Shown in pieces: positions 27,756 to 35,920 of a stretch of 58,241 nucleotides of DNA (its first letter is position 1; each line of letters opens with the position of its first letter). A program made the translations under genes and the position numbers. The notes under the pieces are model-generated. The model did no database searches and was not told the origin of the DNA. It was given only the letters and a program-made list of their open reading frames with translations. The stretch comes from Chitinibacter sp. GC72 (GTDB lineage: Bacteria; Pseudomonadota; Gammaproteobacteria; Burkholderiales; Chitinibacteraceae). The DNA lies in NCBI RefSeq assembly GCF_009760905.1, contig NZ_VIRW01000019.1, positions 1-58,241 of the forward strand, given 5' to 3'.

Positions 27756-28330
27756 TGCAGCGCACGATTTTCGATACGCCAGTGTTGCGGCATATTCTGC
27801 CGGGATTGGGCAGGCTGATGCTGCGAATTGCCGGCTGGAAAATTGAAGGTGAATTTCCCGATTTGCCCAAATACGTGCTGATCGGCGCCCCTCATACCAG
27901 CAACTGGGATTTTCCGGTCGGCATTGCCATCTGTTTTGCGCGGCGGCAAAAAGTGTACTGGATGGGCAAGCACACGCTGTTCTGGGGTCCGCTCGGACCA
28001 ATTGCCCGCTGGCTAGGCGGCATTCCGGTTGATCGCCGCCAATCAAATTCACTGGTTGAGCAAATGGTGCAGGTGTTTGGCGAGCATGAGCAACTGGTGG
28101 TGGCCATCCCGCCGGAAGGCACACGCAAGAAAGTCGAAAAGTGGAAGACCGGTTTTTACTATATTGCCCTCGGTAGCCAGCTGCCCATTGTGTTGGGCTT
28201 TATCGATTTTGGCCGCAAGGTTGGCGGGTGCGGCGAAGTTTTTTATCCAACAGGTGATCTGGAGGCCGACATGGCCAAGATTCGGGCTTTTTATGCGCCA
28301 ATCAAGGGTAAAAACCCGGAAAACCAGTAA
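27755..28330 (+). CDS. PlsC-like acyltransferase
   Basis: A 191-residue protein of the 1-acylglycerol-3-phosphate acyltransferase superfamily. The HX4D catalytic motif is in GAPHTSNWDFP (His47, Asp52) and the acceptor-binding motif is PPEGTRKK near 122. PIARWLGGIPVDRR is the third block. It lacks the N-terminal membrane helix common in PlsC and is short, resembling a lysophospholipid acyltransferase subgroup found near housekeeping genes. Substrate is unknown. The start overlaps the stop of the small basic gene. A terminator follows. Confidence 0.85.
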   Translation: MQRTIFDTPVLRHILPGLGRLMLRIAGWKIEGEFPDLPKYVLIGAPHTSNWDFPVGIAICFARRQKVYWMGKHTLFWGPLGPIARWLGGIPVDRRQSNSLVEQMVQVFGEHEQLVVAIPPEGTRKKVEKWKTGFYYIALGSQLPIVLGFIDFGRKVGGCGEVFYPTGDLEADMAKIRAFYAPIKGKNPENQ

Positions 28331-28351
28331 AGAAAATCGCTCGCAAAAACA

Positions 28352-28375
28352 AAAAACCCAGCTAATGCTGGGTTT
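28352..28375. terminator. Bidirectional terminator between acyltransferase and cold-shock gene
   Basis: AAAACCCAG-CTAATG-CTGGGTTTT, between two convergent genes. Confidence 0.88.
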
Positions 28376-28403
28376 TCTACTTACTTAAACAAACAACTCT
28401 GAA

Positions 28404-28607
28404 TTACAGAGGTTGGATGTTAGAAGCTTGTTTGCCTTTAGGGCCAGTAGTTACTTCGAAAGAAACTTTTTGACCTTCAGCCAAGGTTTTGAAACCTTTA
28501 GACACGATTTGAGAGAAGTGAGCAAACAGATCTTCGCCGCCTTCGTCTGGAGTAATAAAGCCGAAGCCTTTAGAGTCGTTGAACCACTTAACGGTACCTT
28601 GTGCCAT
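28404..28607 (-). CDS. Cold-shock domain protein
   Basis: A 67-residue CspA-type RNA chaperone. Both RNA-binding motifs are intact: KGFGFITP (RNP1) and DLFAHFSQI (RNP2-like), inside [23 protein letters not shown] given as the first 23 residues. It ends [11 protein letters not shown] as expected. The upstream region up to the yceH gene is 223 bases without a gene, fitting the long regulated leader often found before csp genes. Which csp paralogue it is cannot be assigned. Confidence 0.95.
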   Translation of the reverse strand: MAQGTVKWFNDSKGFGFITPDEGGEDLFAHFSQIVSKGFKTLAEGQKVSFEVTTGPKGKQASNIQPL

Positions 28608-28830
28608 TTTTCGTATCCTAAATTGCGGAAATATATAAAAGATGCACGAAAATCAAGGGAAAGCACTGCGGTACGGCCTAGCCACTACAACATACATCCA
28701 CTGCTTGAAGATCCTGCGGTTGATATATTCGCCGAGCAAAGCTGGGCTGGCAAGCACTTTTTGCACAAAAACCACAAAATCTGAGCAAAATCGCATAATT
28801 GCGACGCGTTTATCCGCCAGACGTGATTTT
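28608..28830 (-). other. Upstream region of the cold-shock gene
   Basis: No supported gene. AT-rich on the minus strand near the start. A long 5' leader is common for cold-shock genes; I see no clear hairpin or promoter that I can name. Confidence 0.4.
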
Positions 28831-29466
28831 TTACCCACCCAGCTGTGATTTAAACGCCATAAACTCGGTTTGCAGCGCCGCCAAGGCGACCTCTAGCTGC
28901 TCGACCCTTTCACGCAAGTCCGCCTGAGCCGATGGCGTAGCGGTACCCTGCGGGGCGCTTAAATCGATTTCCCCTGCGAGCAGATGCGCCCAGCGTGGTT
29001 CGCGCGCACCGCTCTGGCGTGGCAATAAGCACACCAGAGCGCCGCTGCTGCGTTCGGCCAACTCCTGCAAAAACGCTTCAATTGCCGAAATATCGGCAAA
29101 GCGGTGCAAACGCTCGCAGTTATTGCGCAATTCCCCCGCCGTTTGCGGGCCGCGCAGCATCAGCGTTGCCAAAACCGCAACCGATTGCGTCGGGACCTGC
29201 AGCACCTTACCCAGCTGATGGCTATAGCGGGCAACCCGCCCGCTCAGGTGATCCAGCACCCAGCCCGTATTTTTCAGCTCATCGAGCGCCGGGATCAAAT
29301 CCGCTTCGCTCAGCTCCATCACCGGCTCGCGGCTGGTTTTCTGATTGCAGCCGGCGAGCAGGCCATTGAGTGTCAGCGGATAGGTATCGGGTACGGTACG
29401 TTCTTTTTCGATCAGCACCCCCAGAATACGAGCCTGCACCGGACTTAATTCTGCAATTTGCGACAT
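28831..29466 (-). CDS. yceH: YceH-family protein (DUF480)
   Basis: A 211-residue protein of UPF0502/DUF480. It has two winged-helix domains: MSQIAELSPVQARILGVLIEKERTVPDTYPLT and the second from about residue 95 (SVAVLATLMLRGPQTAGELRNNCERLHRF). The C-terminus is a predicted coiled coil (LRERVEQLEVALAALQTEF). ATG 29466 is preferred to 29478. The function is unknown; homologues are widespread in proteobacteria. It is divergent from the DUF3617 gene across about 95 bases. Confidence 0.9.
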   Translation of the reverse strand: MSQIAELSPVQARILGVLIEKERTVPDTYPLTLNGLLAGCNQKTSREPVMELSEADLIPALDELKNTGWVLDHLSGRVARYSHQLGKVLQVPTQSVAVLATLMLRGPQTAGELRNNCERLHRFADISAIEAFLQELAERSSGALVCLLPRQSGAREPRWAHLLAGEIDLSAPQGTATPSAQADLRERVEQLEVALAALQTEFMAFKSQLGG

Positions 29467-29562
29467 ACACAACTCCAAAGATTCATGCCGAAGAATGGAA
29501 AAAAGCTATAAACAATGCAGACGATCATACCGTGTTTCTTACAAACTACAGGAAAAATTGCC

Positions 29563-30051
29563 ATGTCAAACTATCTGCAGCCAGTCAGCCTGGGAATCAG
29601 CTTGTTCATTCTGAGTTCGGTCAGCTTTGCCGCCGACATCCGGCCGATGGAGGGGCGCTGGGCCATCACCAGCAGCTTGCCTGAGGCGCAACGAGCCGCA
29701 ATGGCCAAAATGCCGCCAGAAGCCCTGCAGCAAATGCGCAAGCAAGGCATGGAAATCGATGCCAAAGCGGGCACCATGACTGTGACGCAATGCCTTGACC
29801 GGGCCAAACTTGAGCAATGGCACCAGATGGGGCAAGAGCCAAGCACAAAATGCGAGAAACCCAAGATCATGCAGCAAGGCAATACTGTCACGATGGATAT
29901 GAAATGTAGCCAGCCCAGAGCGGCCACCATGCACAGCGTGATTACCTTTAGCAATCAGCGCGACCAGTACCAGTTTGAACATCTGATCAAGGCCGAAGGG
30001 CAGGAAATGCGCATGAAAGGTCACGCCAAACGCACCGGAGCTTGCCAATGA
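29563..30051 (+). CDS. Exported DUF3617 protein
   Basis: A 162-residue protein with a cleavable signal peptide (SLGISLFILSSVSFAAD, likely cut after AFA-type SFA near 23-24). The mature part matches DUF3617, periplasmic proteins with the pattern GRWAITSS, VTQCL and a C-terminal region with Cys pairs (residues near 88, 108, 123 and the final ACQ). The ATG at 29563 has AGGA upstream. Its stop overlaps the start of the HD-GYP gene as ATGA, so the two are likely made together. Function unknown. Confidence 0.78.
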   Translation: MSNYLQPVSLGISLFILSSVSFAADIRPMEGRWAITSSLPEAQRAAMAKMPPEALQQMRKQGMEIDAKAGTMTVTQCLDRAKLEQWHQMGQEPSTKCEKPKIMQQGNTVTMDMKCSQPRAATMHSVITFSNQRDQYQFEHLIKAEGQEMRMKGHAKRTGACQ

Positions 30052-31169
30052 ACACGCCCCTGGATATTGCCGGCGTCAATCTGATCAACCCGGCGATAGA
30101 AGACTGGAATGCGTTTCAGGATTTCAAAGAAGGGCTGGCCGATCATGCCCCGCAAATCGAGGCGCTGATCGCCAAGCTCAAGCAAGAAGGCAATGACAAG
30201 GTCACGCTGACCAATCTATTTCGCGAATTTCACAATATCAAGGGCGATGCCGGCCTGTGTCGTGTCACTTTTGTGATCCCGATCATGCATTGCGCCGAGA
30301 CGCTGCTCTCGCGCCTGCGCGATGGCGAAATCCGCTTTACCGATGGTCTGGCCGAGATTTTCCTGCTGACACTGGATCGCATCGAACAAGCCACCGAGCT
30401 GCTCGCCGAACAGCAAAACCTGGCCCCGCTGGCGCTAACTTCACTGGCCAACGGCCTGCACAATCTGGCCCACCAAACGCCCAGCGACATTGACGCAGCG
30501 ACCAGCCGGCTCATCGAAGCCGTCACCGGTTTCAAGCCCGGCAGCGCACTCAACAAGGACTTTACACCGGCTGCGCAGGCGCGCAGTACGCAGGAGCTAC
30601 ATCAGGATCTGATTTTCTTTCGCGAAATGGCGATGCAGCTGGAAGCCCGCTCGGCGCTGTTTCATGGCCGCACTGCGCGCAATCTGGGCTATGCGCTGGC
30701 AACCAATAAAATGGCGGGCAACCGGGTTGACCCGGAGCAACTGGAGGCGGCGGTGTATCTGCACGATATCGGCATGATGTTTCTGCCCGAGTCACAATGG
30801 CTCAAACCGGAAAAACTCTCGCCTGACGCCATCGTCGAGCTGCACAAGCATCCACGCTGGGGGGCCGAAATAGCCAATCGCTTTGTCGGCTGGCAAGCGG
30901 CGACGCAGATGATTTTGCAGCATCACGAAACGATTACCGGCAATGGCTATCCGCACGGCTTAAGTGAGGGGCAGATTTGTGACGGCGCCAAAATTCTGGC
31001 GATTGTCGATGCTTTCGAAGCCATTTTGCTCAAACACAGCCACCGTGGTCAGCAAAAATCAACCTTGCGGGCGATTGCCGAAATCAATGCGTGCGACCGG
31101 CAATTTGCTGCCGAATGGGTTCAAGCCTTCAATCAGGTGATCCGTAAACAGATTGAAGATACTCAATAG
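30048..31169 (+). CDS. Hpt-like domain fused to HD-GYP phosphodiesterase
   Basis: A 373-residue cytoplasmic protein. Residues about 15-115 look like a histidine phosphotransfer domain with FREFHNIKGDAGL (phospho-accepting His62). Residues about 190-370 are an HD-GYP domain: HDIGMM, LHKHPRWGAEIA, LQHHETITGNGYPHGLSEGQI and ILAIVDAFEAI. HD-GYP proteins break down cyclic di-GMP; the usual DGxGYP is GNGYP here, so the first Asp is replaced and activity is not certain. The pairing would let a phosphorelay control c-di-GMP turnover. The ATG at 30048 overlaps the upstream stop. The TAG stop shares its G with the following repeat. Confidence 0.85.
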   Translation: MNTPLDIAGVNLINPAIEDWNAFQDFKEGLADHAPQIEALIAKLKQEGNDKVTLTNLFREFHNIKGDAGLCRVTFVIPIMHCAETLLSRLRDGEIRFTDGLAEIFLLTLDRIEQATELLAEQQNLAPLALTSLANGLHNLAHQTPSDIDAATSRLIEAVTGFKPGSALNKDFTPAAQARSTQELHQDLIFFREMAMQLEARSALFHGRTARNLGYALATNKMAGNRVDPEQLEAAVYLHDIGMMFLPESQWLKPEKLSPDAIVELHKHPRWGAEIANRFVGWQAATQMILQHHETITGNGYPHGLSEGQICDGAKILAIVDAFEAILLKHSHRGQQKSTLRAIAEINACDRQFAAEWVQAFNQVIRKQIEDTQ

Positions 31170-31218
31170 GGTATATCACTGCAGATCAATTCTAGATTTA
31201 CCCGCAGAGACATACCCC
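31169..31218. repeat. 50-bp dispersed repeat between convergent genes, overlapping a stop
   Basis: It starts GGGTATATCACTGCAGATCA and ends CCGCAGAGACATACCCC. Its first G is the last base of the TAG stop of the HD-GYP gene; the other end is 4 bases from the stop of the convergent pseudouridine synthase gene. Confidence 0.9.
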
Positions 31219-31222
31219 TTAA

Positions 31223-31966
31223 TTAAATCTTTTCCATCGGCAATAGATAGCGCCACTGCCCAGCTTCCAGCCCACCTAGCGGCAAGCGGCCAATCCGGTT
31301 GCGTTTGAATGCTTTGACGGTCAATTTGGCCACATCGCACAAATCGGGCACCACGCCTTCGGCATTGGCGCGAATCACCATACGCAATTGCTGCTCGCTC
31401 TGGCGGCTGGTTTTCCAGCCTTTGATTGGCTGCTCATCAAACATTCTGACGGCATTCATCGCCTCAATCTGGCTGTCAGTCGCAGCCTGATCAAGCCAGA
31501 CCAGATATTCCTGCTCGAAATCATTGATTTGCGCCAGCTTGGCGGCCAGGCGGACGTCCTGCGTCAGCAGCACCAGCCCGCTGGCCTCGGCGTCCAGACC
31601 AAACGGAGTTGTTAGCCGCGAACGGTGTTTTTTCAGCCAGACTATCCCTGATCTATCATCGGCAGCGCGGTTTTCCGGCACAAAAAACTGCGTATATTCC
31701 TCGCCCGGCCACACCGACACACCGACGGGTTTGTGCCAGATCAGCGTCACCTTGTCTCTGGGCGCGAGCGCGCTGCTCAGCAGATCGCTGTCAACGATTT
31801 TGATGTCCTGATGTGGCAAGACGCGGCTACCGAGGACATCCACAATTTGCCCATCCACCTGCACACGCCCTTCGGCAATCAGCACGTCGGCTTGCGTACG
31901 CGAGCACAGCCCAAGCTCCGCCATACGTTTGGAAAGGCGGATTGCGTCTGGATTATCTTGGCTCAT
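31223..31966 (-). CDS. RsuA/RluF-type pseudouridine synthase
   Basis: A 247-residue RNA-modifying enzyme. The N-terminal S4 RNA-binding domain (IRLSKRMAELGLCSRTQADVLIAEGRVQVDG) is followed by the synthase domain with the catalytic Asp in FGLDAEASGLVLLTQD (near residue 125). The closing MVIRANAEGVVPDLCDVAKLTVKAFKRNRIG fits the RluF/RsuA branch (compare RxRIG in related enzymes). The target, 23S rRNA U2604 and tRNA-Tyr for RluF, is only a family-based guess. It ends 4 bases from the dispersed repeat. Confidence 0.85.
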   Translation of the reverse strand: MSQDNPDAIRLSKRMAELGLCSRTQADVLIAEGRVQVDGQIVDVLGSRVLPHQDIKIVDSDLLSSALAPRDKVTLIWHKPVGVSVWPGEEYTQFFVPENRAADDRSGIVWLKKHRSRLTTPFGLDAEASGLVLLTQDVRLAAKLAQINDFEQEYLVWLDQAATDSQIEAMNAVRMFDEQPIKGWKTSRQSEQQLRMVIRANAEGVVPDLCDVAKLTVKAFKRNRIGRLPLGGLEAGQWRYLLPMEKI

Positions 31967-32014
31967 GGTGCGGATCTCATTGCTAAAACGCTATTGTACG
32001 CAGTTTCAGCGACT

Positions 32015-32416
32015 TCAATCGAGGCGAACTTTCCCGCGCAGCGATTTAATGCTGCCACGCTGGTTCTTTTTATCCATCCGTGTTTGTTGCGAGCCCCAGC
32101 TGGGTTTGGTCGCCCGGCGCGCTTTGGGTTTATGTGCGACCTGATCGATCAGCGCCTGTAGCCGCTGCAAAGCCTCATAGCGATTGGCTTCAAGGCTGCG
32201 CGAAGCCTGCGCCTTGATAATAATGACGCCTTCTTTGCTAATGCGTTGATCGGGCCAATGCAACAGCCGGCTTTTTAGCTCATCGGCCAAGCGCGAGGCG
32301 CGAATGTCAAAGCGCAAATGCACCGCGTTCGAGACCTTGTTAACGTTCTGCCCGCCCGCGCCTTGCGCGCGGATGGCGGTAAAAACAACGTCTGCTTCGT
32401 CAATCTGATTTGTCAT
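32015..32416 (-). CDS. arfB: Alternative ribosome-rescue factor ArfB (YaeJ)
   Basis: A 133-residue peptidyl-tRNA hydrolase that frees stalled ribosomes without a release codon. The catalytic GGQ is in RAQGAGGQNVNKVSNAVHLRFD (Gly21-Gln23; cited as the span). The C-terminal tail is basic (KPKARRATKPS, RMDKKNQRGSIKSLRGKVRLD in two parts), as needed to enter the empty mRNA channel. It is followed downstream on the same strand by the pseudouridine synthase gene, and lies past the pyk terminator. Confidence 0.95.
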   Translation of the reverse strand: MTNQIDEADVVFTAIRAQGAGGQNVNKVSNAVHLRFDIRASRLADELKSRLLHWPDQRISKEGVIIIKAQASRSLEANRYEALQRLQALIDQVAHKPKARRATKPSWGSQQTRMDKKNQRGSIKSLRGKVRLD

Positions 32417-32441
32417 TGCGCGTCAAATCCATTTGACAGTT

Positions 32442-32469
32442 AAAAAAAACAGCCGACCTAGGTCGGCTG
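32442..32469 (-). terminator. Rho-independent terminator after pyk
   Basis: The perfect palindrome CAGCCGACCTAGGTCGGCTG is followed on the minus strand by eight T, 24 bases past the pyk stop. Confidence 0.93.
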
Positions 32470-32493
32470 TCGGATAGCTGCGGCAACGGCGCT

Positions 32494-33936
32494 TTAAACG
32501 CGCTGACCTTGGGCAATCTGAATAATACGCATGGTGTTGGCTCCGGTGTTCACGCCATTGCTTTGCGAAGCCAGCGTGACAATCACGCGATCACCTGGCA
32601 CCACTTTGCCGGTGCGCAGCAGCTCAAGCTGGGCATAAGCAACGTGCGCTTCGCGATCTGCACCGATATTGGCATCGACCATAATCGGCGTCACATGGCG
32701 ATACAACGCCAGCTTGCGATAGGTATTCACTTCCTGCGTGAACACATAAATTGGCACACCGGTGATATAGCGTGACAACCACAGCGCAGAAGCGCCCGAA
32801 TGCGAAATACATACGATGGCTTTCACATTCATATTGCTGCTGGCGTACACCGCTGCCATGGTGACAGCCTGATCAATGCGCTCGAAATCGCTGACGTTGT
32901 CAAATTCGCCTTCGATTTTGCCCTCGCCCGAACGCTCGGCTTCAAAGCAAGTCCGCGCCATCGCCTGCACCGCTTCCAGCGGATATTTACCCGCCGCCGA
33001 TTCAGCCGACAACATCACCGCGTCAGTACCATCGAGTACCGCATTGGCACAGTCGGATACTTCGGCGCGCGTTGGCACCGGGCTGGTAATCATCGACTCC
33101 ATCATCTGTGTCGCAGTGATGGTGAGTTTGTGTTTTTTACGTGCCAGTTTGATCATGCGTTTTTGCAAGGCAGGAACAGCGGCATCGCCCACTTCAACCG
33201 CCAAATCGCCACGCGCCACCATGATGCCGTCTGATGCATCAAGGATTTCTTCCAGATTGGTAATCGCTTCGGTACGCTCGATTTTGGCGATCAGCAAAGC
33301 ATGGCCGCCTGCTGCGCGAACCAAGGTGCGTGCCATATACATATCGGCCGATGATTTCGGAAATGACACGGCAATATAATCTGCTTCAAGTACCGCAGCG
33401 GTCTTGATGTCTTCCATGTCTTTGGCCGTCAGCGCCGGGGCAGTCAGGCCACCGCCTTGGCGGTTAATCCCTTTGTTATTCGACAGCGGGCCGCCCACGG
33501 TGACCGTCGTGTAGACTTTAGCGCCAACAACAGAATCAACCACCAGCTGGATTTTGCCGTCGTCGAGCAGCAACACTACGCCTGGCTCAACGTCATTGGG
33601 CAACTCTTTATAATCCAGACCCACGGTGTCCTGATTACCCAGCTCGCACTCGGCATCCAGCACAAATTTTGCGCCTTTGACCAGCTCGATTTTATTCTTT
33701 TCAAATTTGCCAACGCGGATTTTCGGGCCTTGCAAGTCGGCCAATACAGCGACTGATTTACCCAGCTTTTTGGCAATCGCACGCACGGTGGCGGCGCGAT
33801 CAATATGATCCTGAGCGGTGCCGTGCGAGAAATTCAAACGAACGGTATTTACACCGGCCTGAATCAGGCTTTCCAGTACGGCTGGATCGGTTGAAGCAGG
33901 GCCAAGCGTGGCAACGATTTTTGTACCGCAATGCAT
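32494..33936 (-). CDS. pyk: Pyruvate kinase
   Basis: Last step of glycolysis, 480 residues. It starts MHCGTKIVATLGPASTDP, with the active-site NFSHG segment (VNTVRLNFSHGTAQDH), the K/Mg site ALLIAKIERTEAITNLEEI with catalytic Lys, and MVARGDLAVEVGDA. The C-terminal regulatory domain (TMAAVYASSNMNVKAIVCISHSG) is complete. The length and start resemble the PykA class. It ends at a strong terminator. Confidence 0.97.
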   Translation of the reverse strand: MHCGTKIVATLGPASTDPAVLESLIQAGVNTVRLNFSHGTAQDHIDRAATVRAIAKKLGKSVAVLADLQGPKIRVGKFEKNKIELVKGAKFVLDAECELGNQDTVGLDYKELPNDVEPGVVLLLDDGKIQLVVDSVVGAKVYTTVTVGGPLSNNKGINRQGGGLTAPALTAKDMEDIKTAAVLEADYIAVSFPKSSADMYMARTLVRAAGGHALLIAKIERTEAITNLEEILDASDGIMVARGDLAVEVGDAAVPALQKRMIKLARKKHKLTITATQMMESMITSPVPTRAEVSDCANAVLDGTDAVMLSAESAAGKYPLEAVQAMARTCFEAERSGEGKIEGEFDNVSDFERIDQAVTMAAVYASSNMNVKAIVCISHSGASALWLSRYITGVPIYVFTQEVNTYRKLALYRHVTPIMVDANIGADREAHVAYAQLELLRTGKVVPGDRVIVTLASQSNGVNTGANTMRIIQIAQGQRV

Positions 33937-34382
33937 AAAAGAAAGTCTCCGAGAAGAAAAAGCTGGTTTGTCAGGCCGAACAATACGCCACTCTGATCAC
34001 GAAAGACATGATTTAAAGCAGGGAAAAAGCTAAACCTGTATTTTTTTTCAATATTTTTTTCGAATCAAAATTGCAAAAGGTCAATCCGGAATTTGCGTAA
34101 TTTTACTACATCCAAAGCCAGACTCAACGCGCAATCGCAGCGTATTATCCAAAGCCACGATTAATCGGATCGTCAGCAGCAGCCATGATCGTGAAGATTG
34201 CACCAAAGACTGGCCAATCCGCGCTTGCCGTGCACCATGGCAGTGCAATTCAGAATTAGTAAATAATAGGGTATTTCCCTGCAGACCAATCAGATCAATA
34301 GCTACAGAGCAATACCCAGTAAATCAGCACCATTCCTGCTTTTAGCAGCCGCAGATCAGCAATATCAGTCACGCTGTTGCTT
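33937..34382. other. Gene-free region between mltF-like gene and pyk
   Basis: 446 bases without a supported gene. The left side, toward pyk, is T-rich and should carry the pyk promoter (a possible minus-strand TTGCAA-17-TATTGA near 34050-34078). A 50-bp repeat copy lies at 34269-34318. The rest, about 34085-34260, shows nothing I recognise. Confidence 0.5.
34269..34318. repeat. 50-bp dispersed repeat before pyk region
   Basis: It starts GGGTATTTCCCTGCAGACCA and ends GCTACAGAGCAATACCCA. It lies 64 bases past the stop of the MltF-like gene on the minus strand. Confidence 0.88.
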
Positions 34383-35813
34383 TTATTTCACGTCGGATTT
34401 TTTCTGTCGTGCACGCGCTTTTTCTGCCGCCTGATACGCCAGATAGTAGCGATTGACCGTCGAGACATAATCCACCATGCCACGGCTCACTGAAGTAAGC
34501 GCGACCTGCTCGACATGACCAACCCAGATATTCGGATTCAAGCCCTTGGATTTGGCAATCCGGCGCAGTTGCGCTAGCCGTCCTTCGCCGGCGTTATACG
34601 CCGCAATCATGAAATACAGCTGGTTTTCTTCGCTAATGCCTTCGCGGCTGTACATTTTGCGCAAGTAGTTCAGATAAATGGCCGCGGCCGAGATATTGCC
34701 TTCGTTGCTGTGCGGATCGCGCACGCCCATGGCCCGGGCGGTTGACGGATTCACCTGCATCACGCCGGTCGGGCCATTCTGGCGAATGACGGGGCTGAGC
34801 TTGGATTCTTTCTGTCCGATAGCAGCCAGCAGCAGCCAGTCCAGATTATTGGCCGCCGCCGCCGCCTGGAAAATCGGTGAAAAAATGGCCAGTTTATCCA
34901 TTGAGGTGACTTTGTCGCTGCGCTCGACCTTGCCATCGACAATCAGATGTCGGCGGGTCAGCTCAATCGCTTTGTCCAGCGAAGTAAACTGCCGCGAAGC
35001 AATATAGTTATTCAAATCATTGGCCAGCGCCGGATTAGCCTGATCAACCAGCCACACCAGGGGGCTGCGCGCGCTCAGGCATTCGCCCAATTTGAGCTTG
35101 CCATACGTGCTGGCCCACAGTTTGTAGACGGCACGGCTGCTGAGTGTTTGCTGCTCGGGATTGGTATTGATGTCGCGCAAGAGCATTTCGGCATTGTGGC
35201 CGATGGGTGCTTCGTCGAGAACAAGCTGCTTGTCCTGCTGGCTTAACAGGCGGCGAGCGTAGCTGCCGCTGGTCAACATCAGCGGCAGCTCAGCCAGCGT
35301 CGCAAAAGACAGCGCCTGCTCGCGCTGCCCGAGCAGGCACCATTCATCACTGGCATACGGCTCGGTCACGCCGACCAGACTTTTCAGTGATTCGGAAAAA
35401 GGAATCATCCCCGCAGCAATATCACCCCGACCCTCGCGCAAAGCCGGAATCAGCTCGCCCGCATCAACAGGAATAAATTGCAGACGAATCGGCGGGCGCG
35501 ATTTGGGCCGACGACGGTTAAGCTCGGATTCAAAGCCTTGCAGCATCGCAAATTCCAGCCCGTGCGGTTTGCCGTCTTTAATAAAATAAGTCGACGGCCC
35601 CAGCGCCACCAGCACCCGCAAGCGGGCTGGCGGATTTTGCGGATCATACGGCTCGCCCTCTTGTGGCAGCGTTAAAGCGGCCATCGCAGGATGATGGCTT
35701 TCGGCTGCAGCAACCGGCTTTTTCGCTGGCGTGCGACCTTCCTTTTTCGCCCAGAGCGCAGCGGGCGCAAGCAGGAAAAAACTGCATAAAAACAATAGCA
35801 AAGCACGCCTCAT
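34383..35813 (-). CDS. MltF-like lytic transglycosylase with solute-binding domain
   Basis: A 476-residue exported cell-wall enzyme. From the ATG at 35813 (GGAGAA upstream) there is a signal peptide (RALLLFLCSFFLLAPAALWA). Residues about 70-300 are a type 3 periplasmic-binding domain (RLRVLVALGPSTYF...GRGDIAAGMIPF), and residues about 315-450 are an SLT domain with catalytic Glu in AAIGQKESKLSP and GVMQVNPSTARAMG, AAYNAGEGRL. This order is that of MltF, which cuts peptidoglycan glycan chains. Signal cleavage gives no lipobox Cys, so it seems soluble or anchored by the signal. Confidence 0.87.
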   Translation of the reverse strand: MRRALLLFLCSFFLLAPAALWAKKEGRTPAKKPVAAAESHHPAMAALTLPQEGEPYDPQNPPARLRVLVALGPSTYFIKDGKPHGLEFAMLQGFESELNRRRPKSRPPIRLQFIPVDAGELIPALREGRGDIAAGMIPFSESLKSLVGVTEPYASDEWCLLGQREQALSFATLAELPLMLTSGSYARRLLSQQDKQLVLDEAPIGHNAEMLLRDINTNPEQQTLSSRAVYKLWASTYGKLKLGECLSARSPLVWLVDQANPALANDLNNYIASRQFTSLDKAIELTRRHLIVDGKVERSDKVTSMDKLAIFSPIFQAAAAANNLDWLLLAAIGQKESKLSPVIRQNGPTGVMQVNPSTARAMGVRDPHSNEGNISAAAIYLNYLRKMYSREGISEENQLYFMIAAYNAGEGRLAQLRRIAKSKGLNPNIWVGHVEQVALTSVSRGMVDYVSTVNRYYLAYQAAEKARARQKKSDVK

Positions 35814-35920
35814 TCGGGCTTCTCCAGCATAGTTATGGCCTGATTCTATATCGCGGCATGTCAATGTCCAAACGCAGGCCGTATAATTGCGGCTCGGAAA
35901 ATCACACCCCAAGTACACCC

